Shown here piece by piece: positions 18,401 to 25,821 of a DNA stretch of 64,000 nucleotides (position 1 is the first letter of the stretch; each line of letters starts with the position of its first letter). Below the pieces are notes generated by a model. That model saw only the letters and a program-made list of their open reading frames with translations. It made no database searches and had not been told where the DNA came from. The stretch is from an uncultured Bacteroidota bacterium (GTDB taxonomy: Bacteria > Bacteroidota > Bacteroidia > Flavobacteriales > Flavobacteriaceae), in NCBI GenBank assembly GCA_902598305.1, contig CACKBL010000003.1:124001-188000 (forward strand). The letters are read 5' to 3'. A program made the translations under genes and the position numbers.

Positions 18401-19750
18401 CAAAAATTGAAACCTCAATTTATAAATGGTGGAAAGTCAAATGGACACAATGAAGAAATTTTAGAAAAAATTTGGAAAGATTGGGAGGCTTTTGCTGCTT
18501 ACGCTTTTAATAAATCACACTCAACTTGTTATGCATTAATTGGATTTCAAACTGCGTATTTAAAAACTCACTATCCGGAAGAATATATGGCTGCAGTTCT
18601 ATCAAATAATATGAATGATATTAAGCAAGTAAGTTTTTTTATGGAAGAGTGTAGGAGGATGGGTTTGATGGTTTTAGGACCTTGTGTAAATGAATCTGAT
18701 TTTAAATTTACGGTCAACGAAAAAAAACAAATCCGTTTTGGGATGGGTGCTATAAAGGGTGTTGGGCAAGGTGCCGTAGAGACTATTATTGAAAATAGAC
18801 AAGAGTCAAATTATGTATCAATTTTTGATTTAACACAAAAAATTGATCTAAGACTTGCAAATAAAAAGGCACTTGAAAATCTGGCTTTGGCTGGAGGATT
18901 AGATTCATTAGGGCAATCTCACAGAGCACAATTTTTTAATCCCGACGGGGATGGAATTATTTTTTTAGAAAAAGCAATACGTCGAGGTGGAAAATATCAA
19001 GATTCATTAAAATCATCACAAATTAATTTATTTGAGGACCAAAAAGATATTCTTTCAGATGAAATTAAAATTCCTGATTGTGAAGAGTGGAGAAATCTTG
19101 AAAAGCTAAAAAAAGAAAAAGAGGTTGTGGGTATATATCTCTCGGGACACCCATTAGACGATTTTTCGAGAGAAATGAAATTATTTTCTCCAAATTCATT
19201 AAAACTATTGTCTGAATTGGAGACTATTGTAAATAAAGAACTAAGCTTTTGTGGTATTGTAAGTACAGTAGAACACAGAGTATCTAGAACCGGCAAAGGT
19301 TGGGCAACATTTCAATTAGAGGATTTCAAGGACGTATTTGAGTTTAAAATTTTTGGAGAAGAATATTTGAGATTTAGACACTTTATTGTAACAGATCAAT
19401 TTATTAGACTGAAAATTAAAATTCAACAAGGATGGATTAATAGGGAATCAGGAAGATTGACTGAACCAAGAATAAAATTCATCAATTTTGAAAGTCTTCA
19501 TGATGTAATAAAAAACAATTCTAAAAAGTTACAAATACAGTTGGACTTAAACACTTTAGACGAACATAGAGTATCAGAAATATCAGAAATTGTAAACAAA
19601 CATAAAGGAGAAAAAACTCTAACTATTCAAGTCTTTCATGAAAAAGAAAAAGTTAATTTGCCCTTAGTAAGTAGAAAATATAAAATTGATGTTTCAAAAG
19701 ATTTATTAAATAAGTTAGATTCCGTAGATTTGCCATATTTAATAAACTAA
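15437..19750 (+). CDS. dnaE: DNA polymerase III alpha subunit with N-terminal proofreading exonuclease domain
   Basis: A 1437-residue replicative polymerase. Residues 1-190 form a DEDDh exonuclease: FDTETTG at 6-12, GHNVNFDR, and HNATADVEAT as motif III. A PHP domain follows from about 255 (YVHLHNHTQFSVLQ, ITDHANLMG), then the C-family polymerase core with GPGRGSAAGS and the catalytic PDIDIDF motif near residue 664, HhH region, and an OB fold from about 1266. The exonuclease-DnaE fusion is a recognised Bacteroidetes form. The ATG at 15437 is the first start in frame and gives the family's usual N-terminus MYLIFDTETTG. Thioredoxin follows after 65 bases on the same strand. Confidence 0.97.
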   Translation: MYLIFDTETTGLPKKWNAPLTDSDNWPRCVQISWQIHDQGGGLISNRDYLIKPDGFKIPYDSEKIHGISTELATQQGEEINNVLNFFQDDLNKVQYIIGHNVNFDRNILGAEFLRKGLDDPFPSLKIIDTCTEETANVCQIKGGPRGRFKLPTLTELYFFLFNDKFQEAHNATADVEATARVFFELIRRKLIKPNVFDNQNFQANQITDIQNTIALYGIKHKNLRLESQKLKSPSTDKKPPISKQLNSLKDYSYVHLHNHTQFSVLQSTTRISQLVDATIRHNMTAVAITDHANLMGAFHFINYTERRNKDLNETQKIKPIIGCEFYVCEDLNDKSHRDDGYQIVFLAKNKKGYHNLAKMSSIAHTEGFYYVPRIDKKTIENHKDDLIVLSGNTYGEIPSKILKIGEDKAEEALKWWINTFNEDFYIELMRHGEERENIVNEVLLNFSTKHQIKTIATNNTYYVNPEEANAHDILLCLKDGEKQSTPIGKGRGFRYGLNNKDYYFKSSDEMKTLFSDCPDAITNIKQLVDKIEIYTLSNEIQLPRFEIPQEFMVLNSDDSKIGENKYLRYLTLEGAKKRYKKLDQETNERIDFELKVIANTGYPGYFLIVQDFINSAKKMGVSVGPGRGSAAGSVVAYCLGITNIDPIKYDLLFERFLNPERISMPDIDIDFDDEGRSKVIEYVIQKYGSKQVAQIITYGTMAAKSSIRDTARVLDLPLADADRIAKLVPNIKLSQIFSLTDQEINNNFRTDEIVRINEIKKLSNENSLTGQTINQAKVLEGSLRNVGTHACGVIITPDDITQFVPISTAKDSDLYVTQFDNSVVESAGLLKMDFLGLKTLSLIKDTVNLVKKRYNKDLNPEDFPLDDIKTYELFQRGETVGIFQYESLGMQKYLKDLKPTVFADLIAMNALYRPGPLEYIPSFVKRKNGQESISYDLPEMKLYLEETYGITVYQEQVMQLSQVLSNFSKGEADILRKAMGKKDFSLLQKLKPQFINGGKSNGHNEEILEKIWKDWEAFAAYAFNKSHSTCYALIGFQTAYLKTHYPEEYMAAVLSNNMNDIKQVSFFMEECRRMGLMVLGPCVNESDFKFTVNEKKQIRFGMGAIKGVGQGAVETIIENRQESNYVSIFDLTQKIDLRLANKKALENLALAGGLDSLGQSHRAQFFNPDGDGIIFLEKAIRRGGKYQDSLKSSQINLFEDQKDILSDEIKIPDCEEWRNLEKLKKEKEVVGIYLSGHPLDDFSREMKLFSPNSLKLLSELETIVNKELSFCGIVSTVEHRVSRTGKGWATFQLEDFKDVFEFKIFGEEYLRFRHFIVTDQFIRLKIKIQQGWINRESGRLTEPRIKFINFESLHDVIKNNSKKLQIQLDLNTLDEHRVSEISEIVNKHKGEKTLTIQVFHEKEKVNLPLVSRKYKIDVSKDLLNKLDSVDLPYLIN

Positions 19751-19815
19751 ATCTATTGATGTTTATTATTCGTGTTAACAATATTAATTTATGAACTTAA
19801 TTAAAATTTTATAAA

Positions 19816-20133
19816 ATGGCTTTAGAAATAACAGATAAAAGTTTTGAGGATGTTGTTTTAAAATCAGATAAACCCGTTATGGTGGACTTTTGGGCTGCAT
19901 GGTGTGGTCCTTGCAGAATGGTTGGTCCAATTATAGAGGAACTTAGTGCTGATTTTGAAGGACGAGCTGTCGTAGGAAAATTAGATGTTGACGCGAATCA
20001 AGAGTTTGCAGCAAAGTATGGTGTTCGAAATATACCTACTGTTCTTGTATTTAAGAATGGTGAAGTTGTTGGTAAACAAGTTGGAGTTGCTCCCAAATCT
20101 ACTTACACTCAAGCTCTAGAACAACATATTTAG
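19816..20133 (+). CDS. trxA: Thioredoxin TrxA
   Basis: A 105-residue cytosolic thioredoxin with the redox motif WCGPC (C30 and C33), the conserved DFWAAW entry, the cis-proline motif NIPTV and the C-terminal FKNGEVVG strand-turn. It keeps cytosolic dithiols reduced through thioredoxin reductase. Length is standard. It follows dnaE by 65 bases and is followed by a hairpin at 20155-20175, so it likely ends a transcript. The dnaE-trxA pairing is frequent in Flavobacteria. Confidence 0.96.
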   Translation: MALEITDKSFEDVVLKSDKPVMVDFWAAWCGPCRMVGPIIEELSADFEGRAVVGKLDVDANQEFAAKYGVRNIPTVLVFKNGEVVGKQVGVAPKSTYTQALEQHI

Positions 20134-20154
20134 ATTACAATTAAAAATATCGAA

Positions 20155-20175
20155 AACATAAAGTTTATTTATGTT
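20155..20175 (+). terminator. Hairpin after trxA
   Basis: AACATAAA (20155-20162), loop of five, TTTATGTT (20168-20175), a perfect 8-bp stem 21 bases past the trxA stop, followed by GTTTATT. The stem is AT-rich and the T-tract poor, so a weak terminator. Confidence 0.4.
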
Positions 20176-20182
20176 GTTTATT

Positions 20183-20256
20183 GGTCTGGTAGTTCAGTTG
20201 GTTAGAATACATGCCTGTCACGCATGGGGTCGCGGGTTCGAGTCCCGTCCAGACCG
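20183..20256 (+). tRNA. tRNA-Asp (GTC)
   Basis: The acceptor arms GGTCTGG and CCAGACC pair over seven bases; the T-arm has GGTTCGAGTCC; the anticodon stem-loop CATGC-CTGTCAC-GCATG gives anticodon GTC at 20217-20219. Discriminator base is G at 20256. CCA is not encoded. Confidence 0.96.
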
Positions 20257-20270
20257 CAAAAGAGTACTTA

Positions 20271-20305
20271 AACCCCTAAGGTTAAACGCTTTAGGGGTTT
20301 TTTAA
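20271..20305 (+). terminator. Intrinsic terminator after tRNA-Asp
   Basis: AACCCCTAA pairs with TTAGGGGTT across a short loop, followed by a run of T. It lies 15 bases after the tRNA and has the best GC-rich stem plus T-run in this area. Confidence 0.75.
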
Positions 20306-20319
20306 TACCAAATAGGGAT

Positions 20320-20359
20320 GATTTTAGGGATGTCCATTATTGATATAATCCCAAAAATC
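20320..20359. repeat. Imperfect inverted repeat at the 3' end of the 20358 gene
   Basis: GATTTTAGGGA (20320-20330) and TCCCAAAAATC (20349-20359) pair at 10 of 11 positions with an 18-base loop; the right arm covers the stop codon of the minus-strand gene. No T-run follows on the minus strand, so a role in termination is uncertain. Confidence 0.35.
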
Positions 20360-20987
20360 AACCTCCACCGTCTCCCCCACCTGCATCTCCACCTCCAGCA
20401 TCTCCACCTCCCATGTCGCCTGCAATAAAAGCTGAATCCCCTGAAGAACTTGACGAAAAAGTATTAATATTTATTTGAAACTCGTCTACCATTGCAGATA
20501 TAGATTTATTATCTAGACCTTTGGGGAGTTGTGTTTCACTTTGTGCTCCATTACTCATGTTAATTTTAAAAGCTTTTCTTTTAGAAAATGCATAAATATT
20601 TTTATCAATCAATGCGATTTTAGGAGGTGTGCTATCCCAAGACCAGAGACCTGTTGATGCGACTTTATATATTTTTGTTTTTTTGACTATGGAGTAGCAT
20701 CCAATTTCCTTATCCTTATTTATAAAATATAACTTATCGTCGTAAATAAGAAGTGATAAAATATTTTCCTCAATATCCAAAACCACCTCACCAGACGAAA
20801 AATTAATAAATTTAGAAAACACTTTACCCCACCAATTATAAGATGAAATCAAGACTAAATCATCAAACCTAGCGATGCCACCAATTTTATGTTTGATTTC
20901 TATAGACCATTCTTTTCTCAATAATTTAGTGTCATATAGAAAAACTTCTTTCTTCTGAGAAACTATTATTTTATTTTTAGATTTCAT
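20358..20987 (-). CDS. Beta-rich protein with Gly/Asp repeat tail, unknown function
   Basis: A 209-residue protein without a signal peptide. Residues 1-150 consist of short strands with a repeated turn rhythm (NKIIVSQKKEVFLYDTKLLRKEW, here broken at NKI/VFLYD), resembling half of a PQQ/WD-type beta-propeller. The tail is strikingly simple: SSSSSGDS, then GDMGGGDAGGGDAGGGDGGG at the very end. The ATG overlaps the stop of the upstream LRR lipoprotein gene (ATGA), so the two are translationally coupled. No family is recognised; cytosolic location is inferred from the missing signal. Confidence 0.6.
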   Translation of the reverse strand: MKSKNKIIVSQKKEVFLYDTKLLRKEWSIEIKHKIGGIARFDDLVLISSYNWWGKVFSKFINFSSGEVVLDIEENILSLLIYDDKLYFINKDKEIGCYSIVKKTKIYKVASTGLWSWDSTPPKIALIDKNIYAFSKRKAFKINMSNGAQSETQLPKGLDNKSISAMVDEFQININTFSSSSSGDSAFIAGDMGGGDAGGGDAGGGDGGG

Positions 20988-22402
20988 TTACAATCTATAT
21001 TGTATTCTGCAGTGCTATCTTTAATCCAAGTTGTTGGAATACTTGATAATTGGTTTTGATTAACTACAACACAGTCCAAATTGGAATTTCCAATAATGTT
21101 AAGAGATTCTAAAATTATGAATTCTGACACATCAAGTGATTGAAGTTGGTTAAAGCTCAAATCTAGTAACATTATATTATCAAGATTATTGTAATCAGAG
21201 GTTTCTAAACTAATTATTTCACTGTGAGTAATTTTTAAGCTTGTTAATTTTGAATTCAAAGAAAAATCAAGGCTTGAAATTTTAGCTGTGATTTGAGGGA
21301 TTTCGGCTATAAATTCTCCTTGATCATTAATTAGTCTTGTTCCTGCGCTTCCCCCGATAGATAAAACTTCAAGGTTTAAATTTTTTGAAATATCTATGGT
21401 TCTAGTTTGTATTGGATTTCCCAGAATGTTTAAACTTTTCAGGTTTTCATTTTTCGAAATATCAATGCTCTTTATATCATTATAATAGATAGAAATGGTT
21501 TCAAGATTTAAATTTTTAGAAAAATCGACAGAATCAATTAAATTTAAATCAGCCGAAAATTCTTTTAAACTTCTAAAATCATCTAGTCCAATTAGATTCT
21601 TAATTCCTTTGTTAAACAACTTTATTTCACTTTCGCTTGTTCCTAGTCTTACGATTCCTGATATGTTTTGAGTAAGAACATAATCATCTAGTTTGTCATC
21701 AAATCCAGCATCAATTATTGATTGTTCGAAATTGTCATCAGGTATATAGCTTAATGCTTCTGGATCTGATAGAGGGTCATAATCTTTCACTCTGTCTGCA
21801 TCTAAATCCAAATTGCAACTGTCATTAAGTTCTGATGAAAAACTAATGTAGTTCTCTGTTAATATCACATCTCTCATTACCCCGTATGGATTATCAGATT
21901 TCACAAGATTGATATTACCCTCAGAATCAATGCTATATTGTCCAGTAACTTTGGAGTCACTCCTAGTGAATGTAAAAGAAGAATTACTTCTAAAAATTAT
22001 TTCATATATCTCACAGTCAACAAATTTTCCAGAGTTTTCTCTGTTACCCCCTTTAGGACGTCTAATTTTCCATTTCCCAACTCCTATAAAAATGTTATTT
22101 TCATCAACAAGATTGAAAAGCTGTTTTTCAAAAACGGCTGTAAGATACTTACCGCTATTCATTGTTATTTCAACTTCACTAAACGTAGATGTTGAAGAGC
22201 CGGTCCATCCTATAAAAACGTAACCATCATTTGCAAAAGCACTTACAGATACTAAGCTTCCTTCTTCGTATTCACCACCTGTACTGCTTACATAACCTCC
22301 CTCAGAAGCATCAACAATTAGAGAAAATATAGTTTTTGTTTCTCCATCATTCTTGGAACACGCAAATAAAACTAGAAGTAAAAGCGGAAGAAGTTTTTTC
22401 AT
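20984..22402 (-). CDS. Leucine-rich-repeat surface lipoprotein with InlB B-repeat-like domain
   Basis: A 472-residue lipoprotein; the signal LLPLLLLVLFAC places the lipidated Cys at about residue 15. Residues ~27-95 match a divergent InlB B-repeat (GGYVSSTGGEYEEGSLVSV, GYVFIGWTG, LTAVFE). Residues ~100-190 are a lipocalin-like module (GKWKIRR, then CEIYEIIFRSNSSFTF). From about 215 there is the flavobacterial IPDDNFEQSIIDAGFDD lead-in followed by LRR units with the pattern NLExLxIxxNxIxSIDISKN to the C-terminus. Likely an outer-surface binding protein. Its ATG faces the divergent lipoprotein gene at 22537, with which it shares the lipocalin-like module. Confidence 0.8.
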   Translation of the reverse strand: MKKLLPLLLLVLFACSKNDGETKTIFSLIVDASEGGYVSSTGGEYEEGSLVSVSAFANDGYVFIGWTGSSTSTFSEVEITMNSGKYLTAVFEKQLFNLVDENNIFIGVGKWKIRRPKGGNRENSGKFVDCEIYEIIFRSNSSFTFTRSDSKVTGQYSIDSEGNINLVKSDNPYGVMRDVILTENYISFSSELNDSCNLDLDADRVKDYDPLSDPEALSYIPDDNFEQSIIDAGFDDKLDDYVLTQNISGIVRLGTSESEIKLFNKGIKNLIGLDDFRSLKEFSADLNLIDSVDFSKNLNLETISIYYNDIKSIDISKNENLKSLNILGNPIQTRTIDISKNLNLEVLSIGGSAGTRLINDQGEFIAEIPQITAKISSLDFSLNSKLTSLKITHSEIISLETSDYNNLDNIMLLDLSFNQLQSLDVSEFIILESLNIIGNSNLDCVVVNQNQLSSIPTTWIKDSTAEYNIDCK

Positions 22403-22536
22403 ATTTCAAATTTAATAGAAATAAAATAATTTCACTTAGTTGTTAATTTTTAAAGAAATCGTTTATTTAAAATATATGTAAAATACTGTTTGTTAATATT
22501 TTAATTAATTAACTTTATTAAATAAGAAAATAAAAA

Positions 22537-23538
22537 ATGAAAAAAATATTATACTTAATAAGTTTTTTCCTCGTTATTTCATGTTCTAAGGACAAGGATG
22601 AAAATGAAGAAATAGTTGCTGATGAGAGGATGGCCGATTCAGCAATGACAAATATTTATGCCTCTGGAAAAGTTTCCGAGCAAACTGCAGCCGAGGCAAA
22701 ACAAACAATTTTCGGAAAGTGGGATGTTGGTGGGTCCTCTTCTAAAAATATTTCTGGTTCAAAGAGTTTATCTGAATGTACATTCAATTTTATTGAGTTT
22801 ACAGATAAATCTTATATAATGAGTTTAAGTATAACTGGACCAGACGGACCTGAAAGTGGAAGTATTTTTGGGAATTATGCATTAATCGAAGCGGATGGCC
22901 TTGTAACAGAAGTTCGCCTTTATTTCTCAGTTTCGGGAGATGATATACACATTGCAACGCTATCTAATATTGAAGTTGTAGAAAAAGCTTCCGGTGGTTT
23001 TGATGCCACTTTTGATATCAATTTTGAGATTGATCTTGGTGATATTGACATAGTATGTGCTGATTTAGGAGGTTCTTATTCTGCCGACAAAGAACCTGCA
23101 ATGGAAGAAACTCTTTCTGCTGGTGTAGACTCTAATCATTATAAAGTGGTAAGAAATTGGCAGATGACCTCATACGCAGATTCAGATGGACTTGTACTAT
23201 CTGACATATTACTAGATTATTGCCTTCGTAATCAATATGATCCTGTGATGGGCGAGTATACGGAAGTTTTAGATCCTGACTGCATAGTACCATCAACATT
23301 TCAAGTAAATTTATCAACCTTCGGAACCTACGTTACTATGACTTTAGACGAAAGTGGTTCACCCCTTGAGATTCAAACCGGTACTTGGACCTGGGCAAAT
23401 GACGAACAAACTCAATTTTATGTTGATGACGATTGGACAGGAAATATTTCAGAACTGTCAACTACAAATTGGCAATTTTATGAGGTTCACGACACCACAG
23501 ATTTTAGAGCTGATTACATCTTTGATGCAGTTCCTTAA
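22537..23538 (+). CDS. Lipoprotein with two lipocalin-like modules
   Basis: A 333-residue lipoprotein with signal MKKILYLISFFLVISC and lipidated Cys at 16. Residues ~65-180 and ~200-333 each begin with a short helix, then a W-containing strand (GKWDVGG and VRNWQMTSYA), then a FIEFTDKSY or FGTYVTMTL strand, the layout of lipocalin-like domains common in Flavobacteria lipoproteins. The acidic composition fits surface exposure in seawater. It is divergent from the LRR lipoprotein and converges with the 23574 gene. A hairpin at 23560-23602 probably ends transcription. No ligand can be predicted. Confidence 0.7.
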   Translation: MKKILYLISFFLVISCSKDKDENEEIVADERMADSAMTNIYASGKVSEQTAAEAKQTIFGKWDVGGSSSKNISGSKSLSECTFNFIEFTDKSYIMSLSITGPDGPESGSIFGNYALIEADGLVTEVRLYFSVSGDDIHIATLSNIEVVEKASGGFDATFDINFEIDLGDIDIVCADLGGSYSADKEPAMEETLSAGVDSNHYKVVRNWQMTSYADSDGLVLSDILLDYCLRNQYDPVMGEYTEVLDPDCIVPSTFQVNLSTFGTYVTMTLDESGSPLEIQTGTWTWANDEQTQFYVDDDWTGNISELSTTNWQFYEVHDTTDFRADYIFDAVP

Positions 23539-23559
23539 AATAAAAAATAGTTGAAATCA

Positions 23560-23602
23560 AGAAGATCAAACTATCAATTAATAATTGTTATTTTGATCTT
23601 CT
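23560..23602. terminator. 11-bp inverted repeat between convergent lipoprotein genes
   Basis: AGAAGATCAAA (23560-23570) and TTTGATCTTCT (23592-23602) are exact reverse complements with a 21-base loop. The right arm lies within the last codons of the minus-strand gene. Pyrimidine-rich sequence follows on the plus strand, so it may end the 22537 transcript. Confidence 0.45.
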
Positions 23603-24032
23603 TTCCTTTTAAAACCTCAGCCATAGGCCGCACATCTGTTTTTGACTGCATAGATATTCGAACTATCCCCTCACCGTAACTGAAATATGTAAAAGAAGGA
23701 GCTTGATCTTCATCGTTACATGCTAAACAATATTGTGGGAATTGACTCCATCTCTGAGGGTTATTTTCCCCAGCTGGTCTTTCAAGATAGGCAATAAGTG
23801 TTCCATTAGCAGAGATATCTTTTGTGATTTCATTTACTTCAAAAACAAAATTTCCGTACAAATTGTCTTCTGATATAAATGAAGGCTTATCAATTTCCAA
23901 AAATAGAGTTTTGTTTTGAGACTCTTCTTGATTCAAATCATTGTTATTAGACCCAATGCCAACACATGAAATTAAAGTGGTGTTTATCATGCACACTGAA
24001 AAAAGAAAGAGTAGGGTATAAGAGTTTTTCAT
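23574..24032 (-). CDS. Small lipoprotein, unknown function
   Basis: About 152 residues from ATG 24032; the frame is open to an ATG at 24056. The later start gives the normal signal sequence MKNSYTLLFLFSVCMINTT, then the lipobox LISC. The mature part has an Asn/Glu-rich linker and a beta-rich domain with a CLAC pair and a closing strand KGKKIKITIIN. A periplasmic or outer-membrane lipoprotein is the safe call. It lies behind the TSUP transporter gene on the same strand with 35 bases or fewer between, but a functional link is not evident. Confidence 0.62.
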   Translation of the reverse strand: MKNSYTLLFLFSVCMINTTLISCVGIGSNNNDLNQEESQNKTLFLEIDKPSFISEDNLYGNFVFEVNEITKDISANGTLIAYLERPAGENNPQRWSQFPQYCLACNDEDQAPSFTYFSYGEGIVRISMQSKTDVRPMAEVLKGKKIKITIIN

Positions 24033-24067
24033 TTGAGTTAAATTAAATTTATTCAATATATAAAATT

Positions 24068-24844
24068 TTATAAAATACCAATTAGTAGGGATATACCGAG
24101 AAGAATAAGAAGTAAAGCAACTATTTTTTTTATTTGCTGAATTGTAACTTTTTTTAACAACTTGTTTCCAATAAAAGAACCTGCAACTGCAGAGACGACA
24201 GAGAACAACCCTAACTGATAGAAATCTGAATAATTGAGATTCAAAAAGTTTGTGCTGTAAACGCTCAATCGAGTTATGTCAACAAGTGAAGAAATAGCCA
24301 CAGTTGTCGCCACAAAAACGCTTTTTTCTAGTCCGTGCTTAACCAAAAAAGCACTTCTTAGTGCTCCTTGGTTTCCAGAAAGCCCTCCAAAAAATCCACT
24401 TAAAAAACCACCAACAGGAAGATATTTTTTGTCAAAATGTAGATCCTTTATCTGGGGGATTAAATCAATAATTGCAAAAATTATCAGCAAAATAGAAATC
24501 AAAAATTTAACTAGTATTACATCTATTTTTTTATCAAAAAAATAATATGAGAAAATAACAATATTGTCGTCAATTAACACTAAAAGGTAAGACCCAATTA
24601 ATGCCGCTATAACTGATGGGAGTCCAAATCGAATTAATACCTTTTTATCGATATTTTTTCCCACTAAGAAAAACTTAAAAATATTATTGGAAAAATGGAC
24701 GAGCCCTGTAAATGCAATTGCTATTTCGGTTGGAAAAAAAATCATCATAACAGGAGTTAAAATAGTCCCCAGACCAAAACCCGAGAAGAAGGTAAGTATT
24801 GCAGCTGAAAAAGTTACAATCGATACTACAAAAATCTCAAACAT
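24068..24844 (-). CDS. TauE/SafE (TSUP) family membrane transporter
   Basis: A 258-residue protein with about seven or eight hydrophobic segments in two halves. The N-terminus has the TSUP motif FGLGTILTPVM with preceding FFSG; the second half repeats it as GFLSGFFGGLSGNQGALRSAFLV. Family members export sulfite, sulfoacetate or related organosulfur anions, or act as permeases for them. The substrate cannot be read from sequence. It stands between the PorP/SprF-like gene (26 bases upstream) and a lipoprotein gene, all on the minus strand. Confidence 0.88.
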   Translation of the reverse strand: MFEIFVVSIVTFSAAILTFFSGFGLGTILTPVMMIFFPTEIAIAFTGLVHFSNNIFKFFLVGKNIDKKVLIRFGLPSVIAALIGSYLLVLIDDNIVIFSYYFFDKKIDVILVKFLISILLIIFAIIDLIPQIKDLHFDKKYLPVGGFLSGFFGGLSGNQGALRSAFLVKHGLEKSVFVATTVAISSLVDITRLSVYSTNFLNLNYSDFYQLGLFSVVSAVAGSFIGNKLLKKVTIQQIKKIVALLLILLGISLLIGIL

Positions 24845-24870
24845 AAAAAAAATGGATTACCATCTAAGTC

Positions 24871-25821
24871 TTAGTTGTCTTTGTCATCTTCTTCGCTGGA
24901 GCTCTCATCGTTTGACTTTTTAAGCGCTTTAGATGTTCTAAACTTAATAAAAATCTCATGTGACTTACTATTAGCTGATGCATTCCAACTTCCCAATTGC
25001 GATGTAAATGAGTATCCCAACATTAGAGATGGAAGTAACTTGAACCCAGTTATAAAACTTAGATTCCCACCATTCTTACTTGGGGATGTAAAACTTTTAT
25101 TTGTTGACCCATAATTAATCCCGAACCAAAATGAATCTTCGTAGAAAAGCATAGTTGAAAAATCCAAACTAGAAGGAGCATTGGAAACTTTCTTGATTAA
25201 AAAATTTGGATTAATTGTTAATTTTTCACTGATTCCTTTTTTAAAACCCCCTGAAAAATAAAAATGTCTTTTTTTGTTGATGATACTTGGCTCAAAAAAA
25301 TACGGGATTGAAAACCCTAGGTAAAATTTTTCCGAGTAGTAATACAAACCAAACCCAATGTTGGTAACGAAATAACTGTCTTTTGAACCTGCATTTGGAT
25401 CCGATAGATTATCAAACTCTAAGCTACTTAAACTTATGTTATGGTCGTTACCACTTAGTTTAAGACCAAGAGAAAGTTTTTTGGAATTGTTCAATTCTAG
25501 GTGGTAAGCGGCATCAATTGCTATAAAATTACTGTTTAATGGTCCAATCTTGTCACTTAAAAGTTGCATGCCAATTCCTAAATTATTTTTTAAATTACCA
25601 TCTAATAAAATCGAATTGGTGGTTGGATTTCCGTCAAACCCAATCCATTGTAAGTTATTAATTGAACTTATTGTTAAGTTATCCTCTAAACCCACAAAAG
25701 CAGGATTAAATAATTGTGAATTAAACATATAGTGGTTAAATGATAATTCTTGTTGACCCTGAACTTTAAATAATTTCAAGAACAACAAAAATAAAATTAA
25801 TATGACTCTATATTTATTCAT
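24871..25821 (-). CDS. PorP/SprF family outer-membrane protein (T9SS partner)
   Basis: A 316-residue beta-barrel protein with a signal peptide ending near VQGQQ. The N-terminal mature sequence (QQELSFNHYMFNSQLFNPAFVG) begins as in PorP/SprF proteins: an aromatic-rich strand then NPAFAG. Repeated alternating strands, YYYSEKFYLGFSIPYFF, fill the middle and an acidic tail SSSEEDDKDN ends the protein. Such proteins sit next to large T9SS substrates and help secrete or anchor them, as SprF does for SprB. Its start overlaps the stop of the 3051-residue gene by 8 bases, strong evidence for a dedicated pair. Confidence 0.9.
   Translation of the reverse strand: MNKYRVILILFLLFLKLFKVQGQQELSFNHYMFNSQLFNPAFVGLEDNLTISSINNLQWIGFDGNPTTNSILLDGNLKNNLGIGMQLLSDKIGPLNSNFIAIDAAYHLELNNSKKLSLGLKLSGNDHNISLSSLEFDNLSDPNAGSKDSYFVTNIGFGLYYYSEKFYLGFSIPYFFEPSIINKKRHFYFSGGFKKGISEKLTINPNFLIKKVSNAPSSLDFSTMLFYEDSFWFGINYGSTNKSFTSPSKNGGNLSFITGFKLLPSLMLGYSFTSQLGSWNASANSKSHEIFIKFRTSKALKKSNDESSSEEDDKDN

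Noticed and set aside
20183-20360. Mobile element attachment site at tRNA-Asp
   Set aside because: No integrase, no duplicated tRNA end and no boundary repeat could be seen within the window.
20984-22402. Internalin-like virulence factor
   Set aside because: InlB B-repeat-like and LRR modules are widespread in Bacteroidetes surface lipoproteins; the match gives no evidence of pathogenic function.
22407-22414. TAAATTTG box as promoter of the LRR lipoprotein gene
   Set aside because: It is only 4 bases from the ATG, which would place the start of transcription at or inside the start codon; too close to call.
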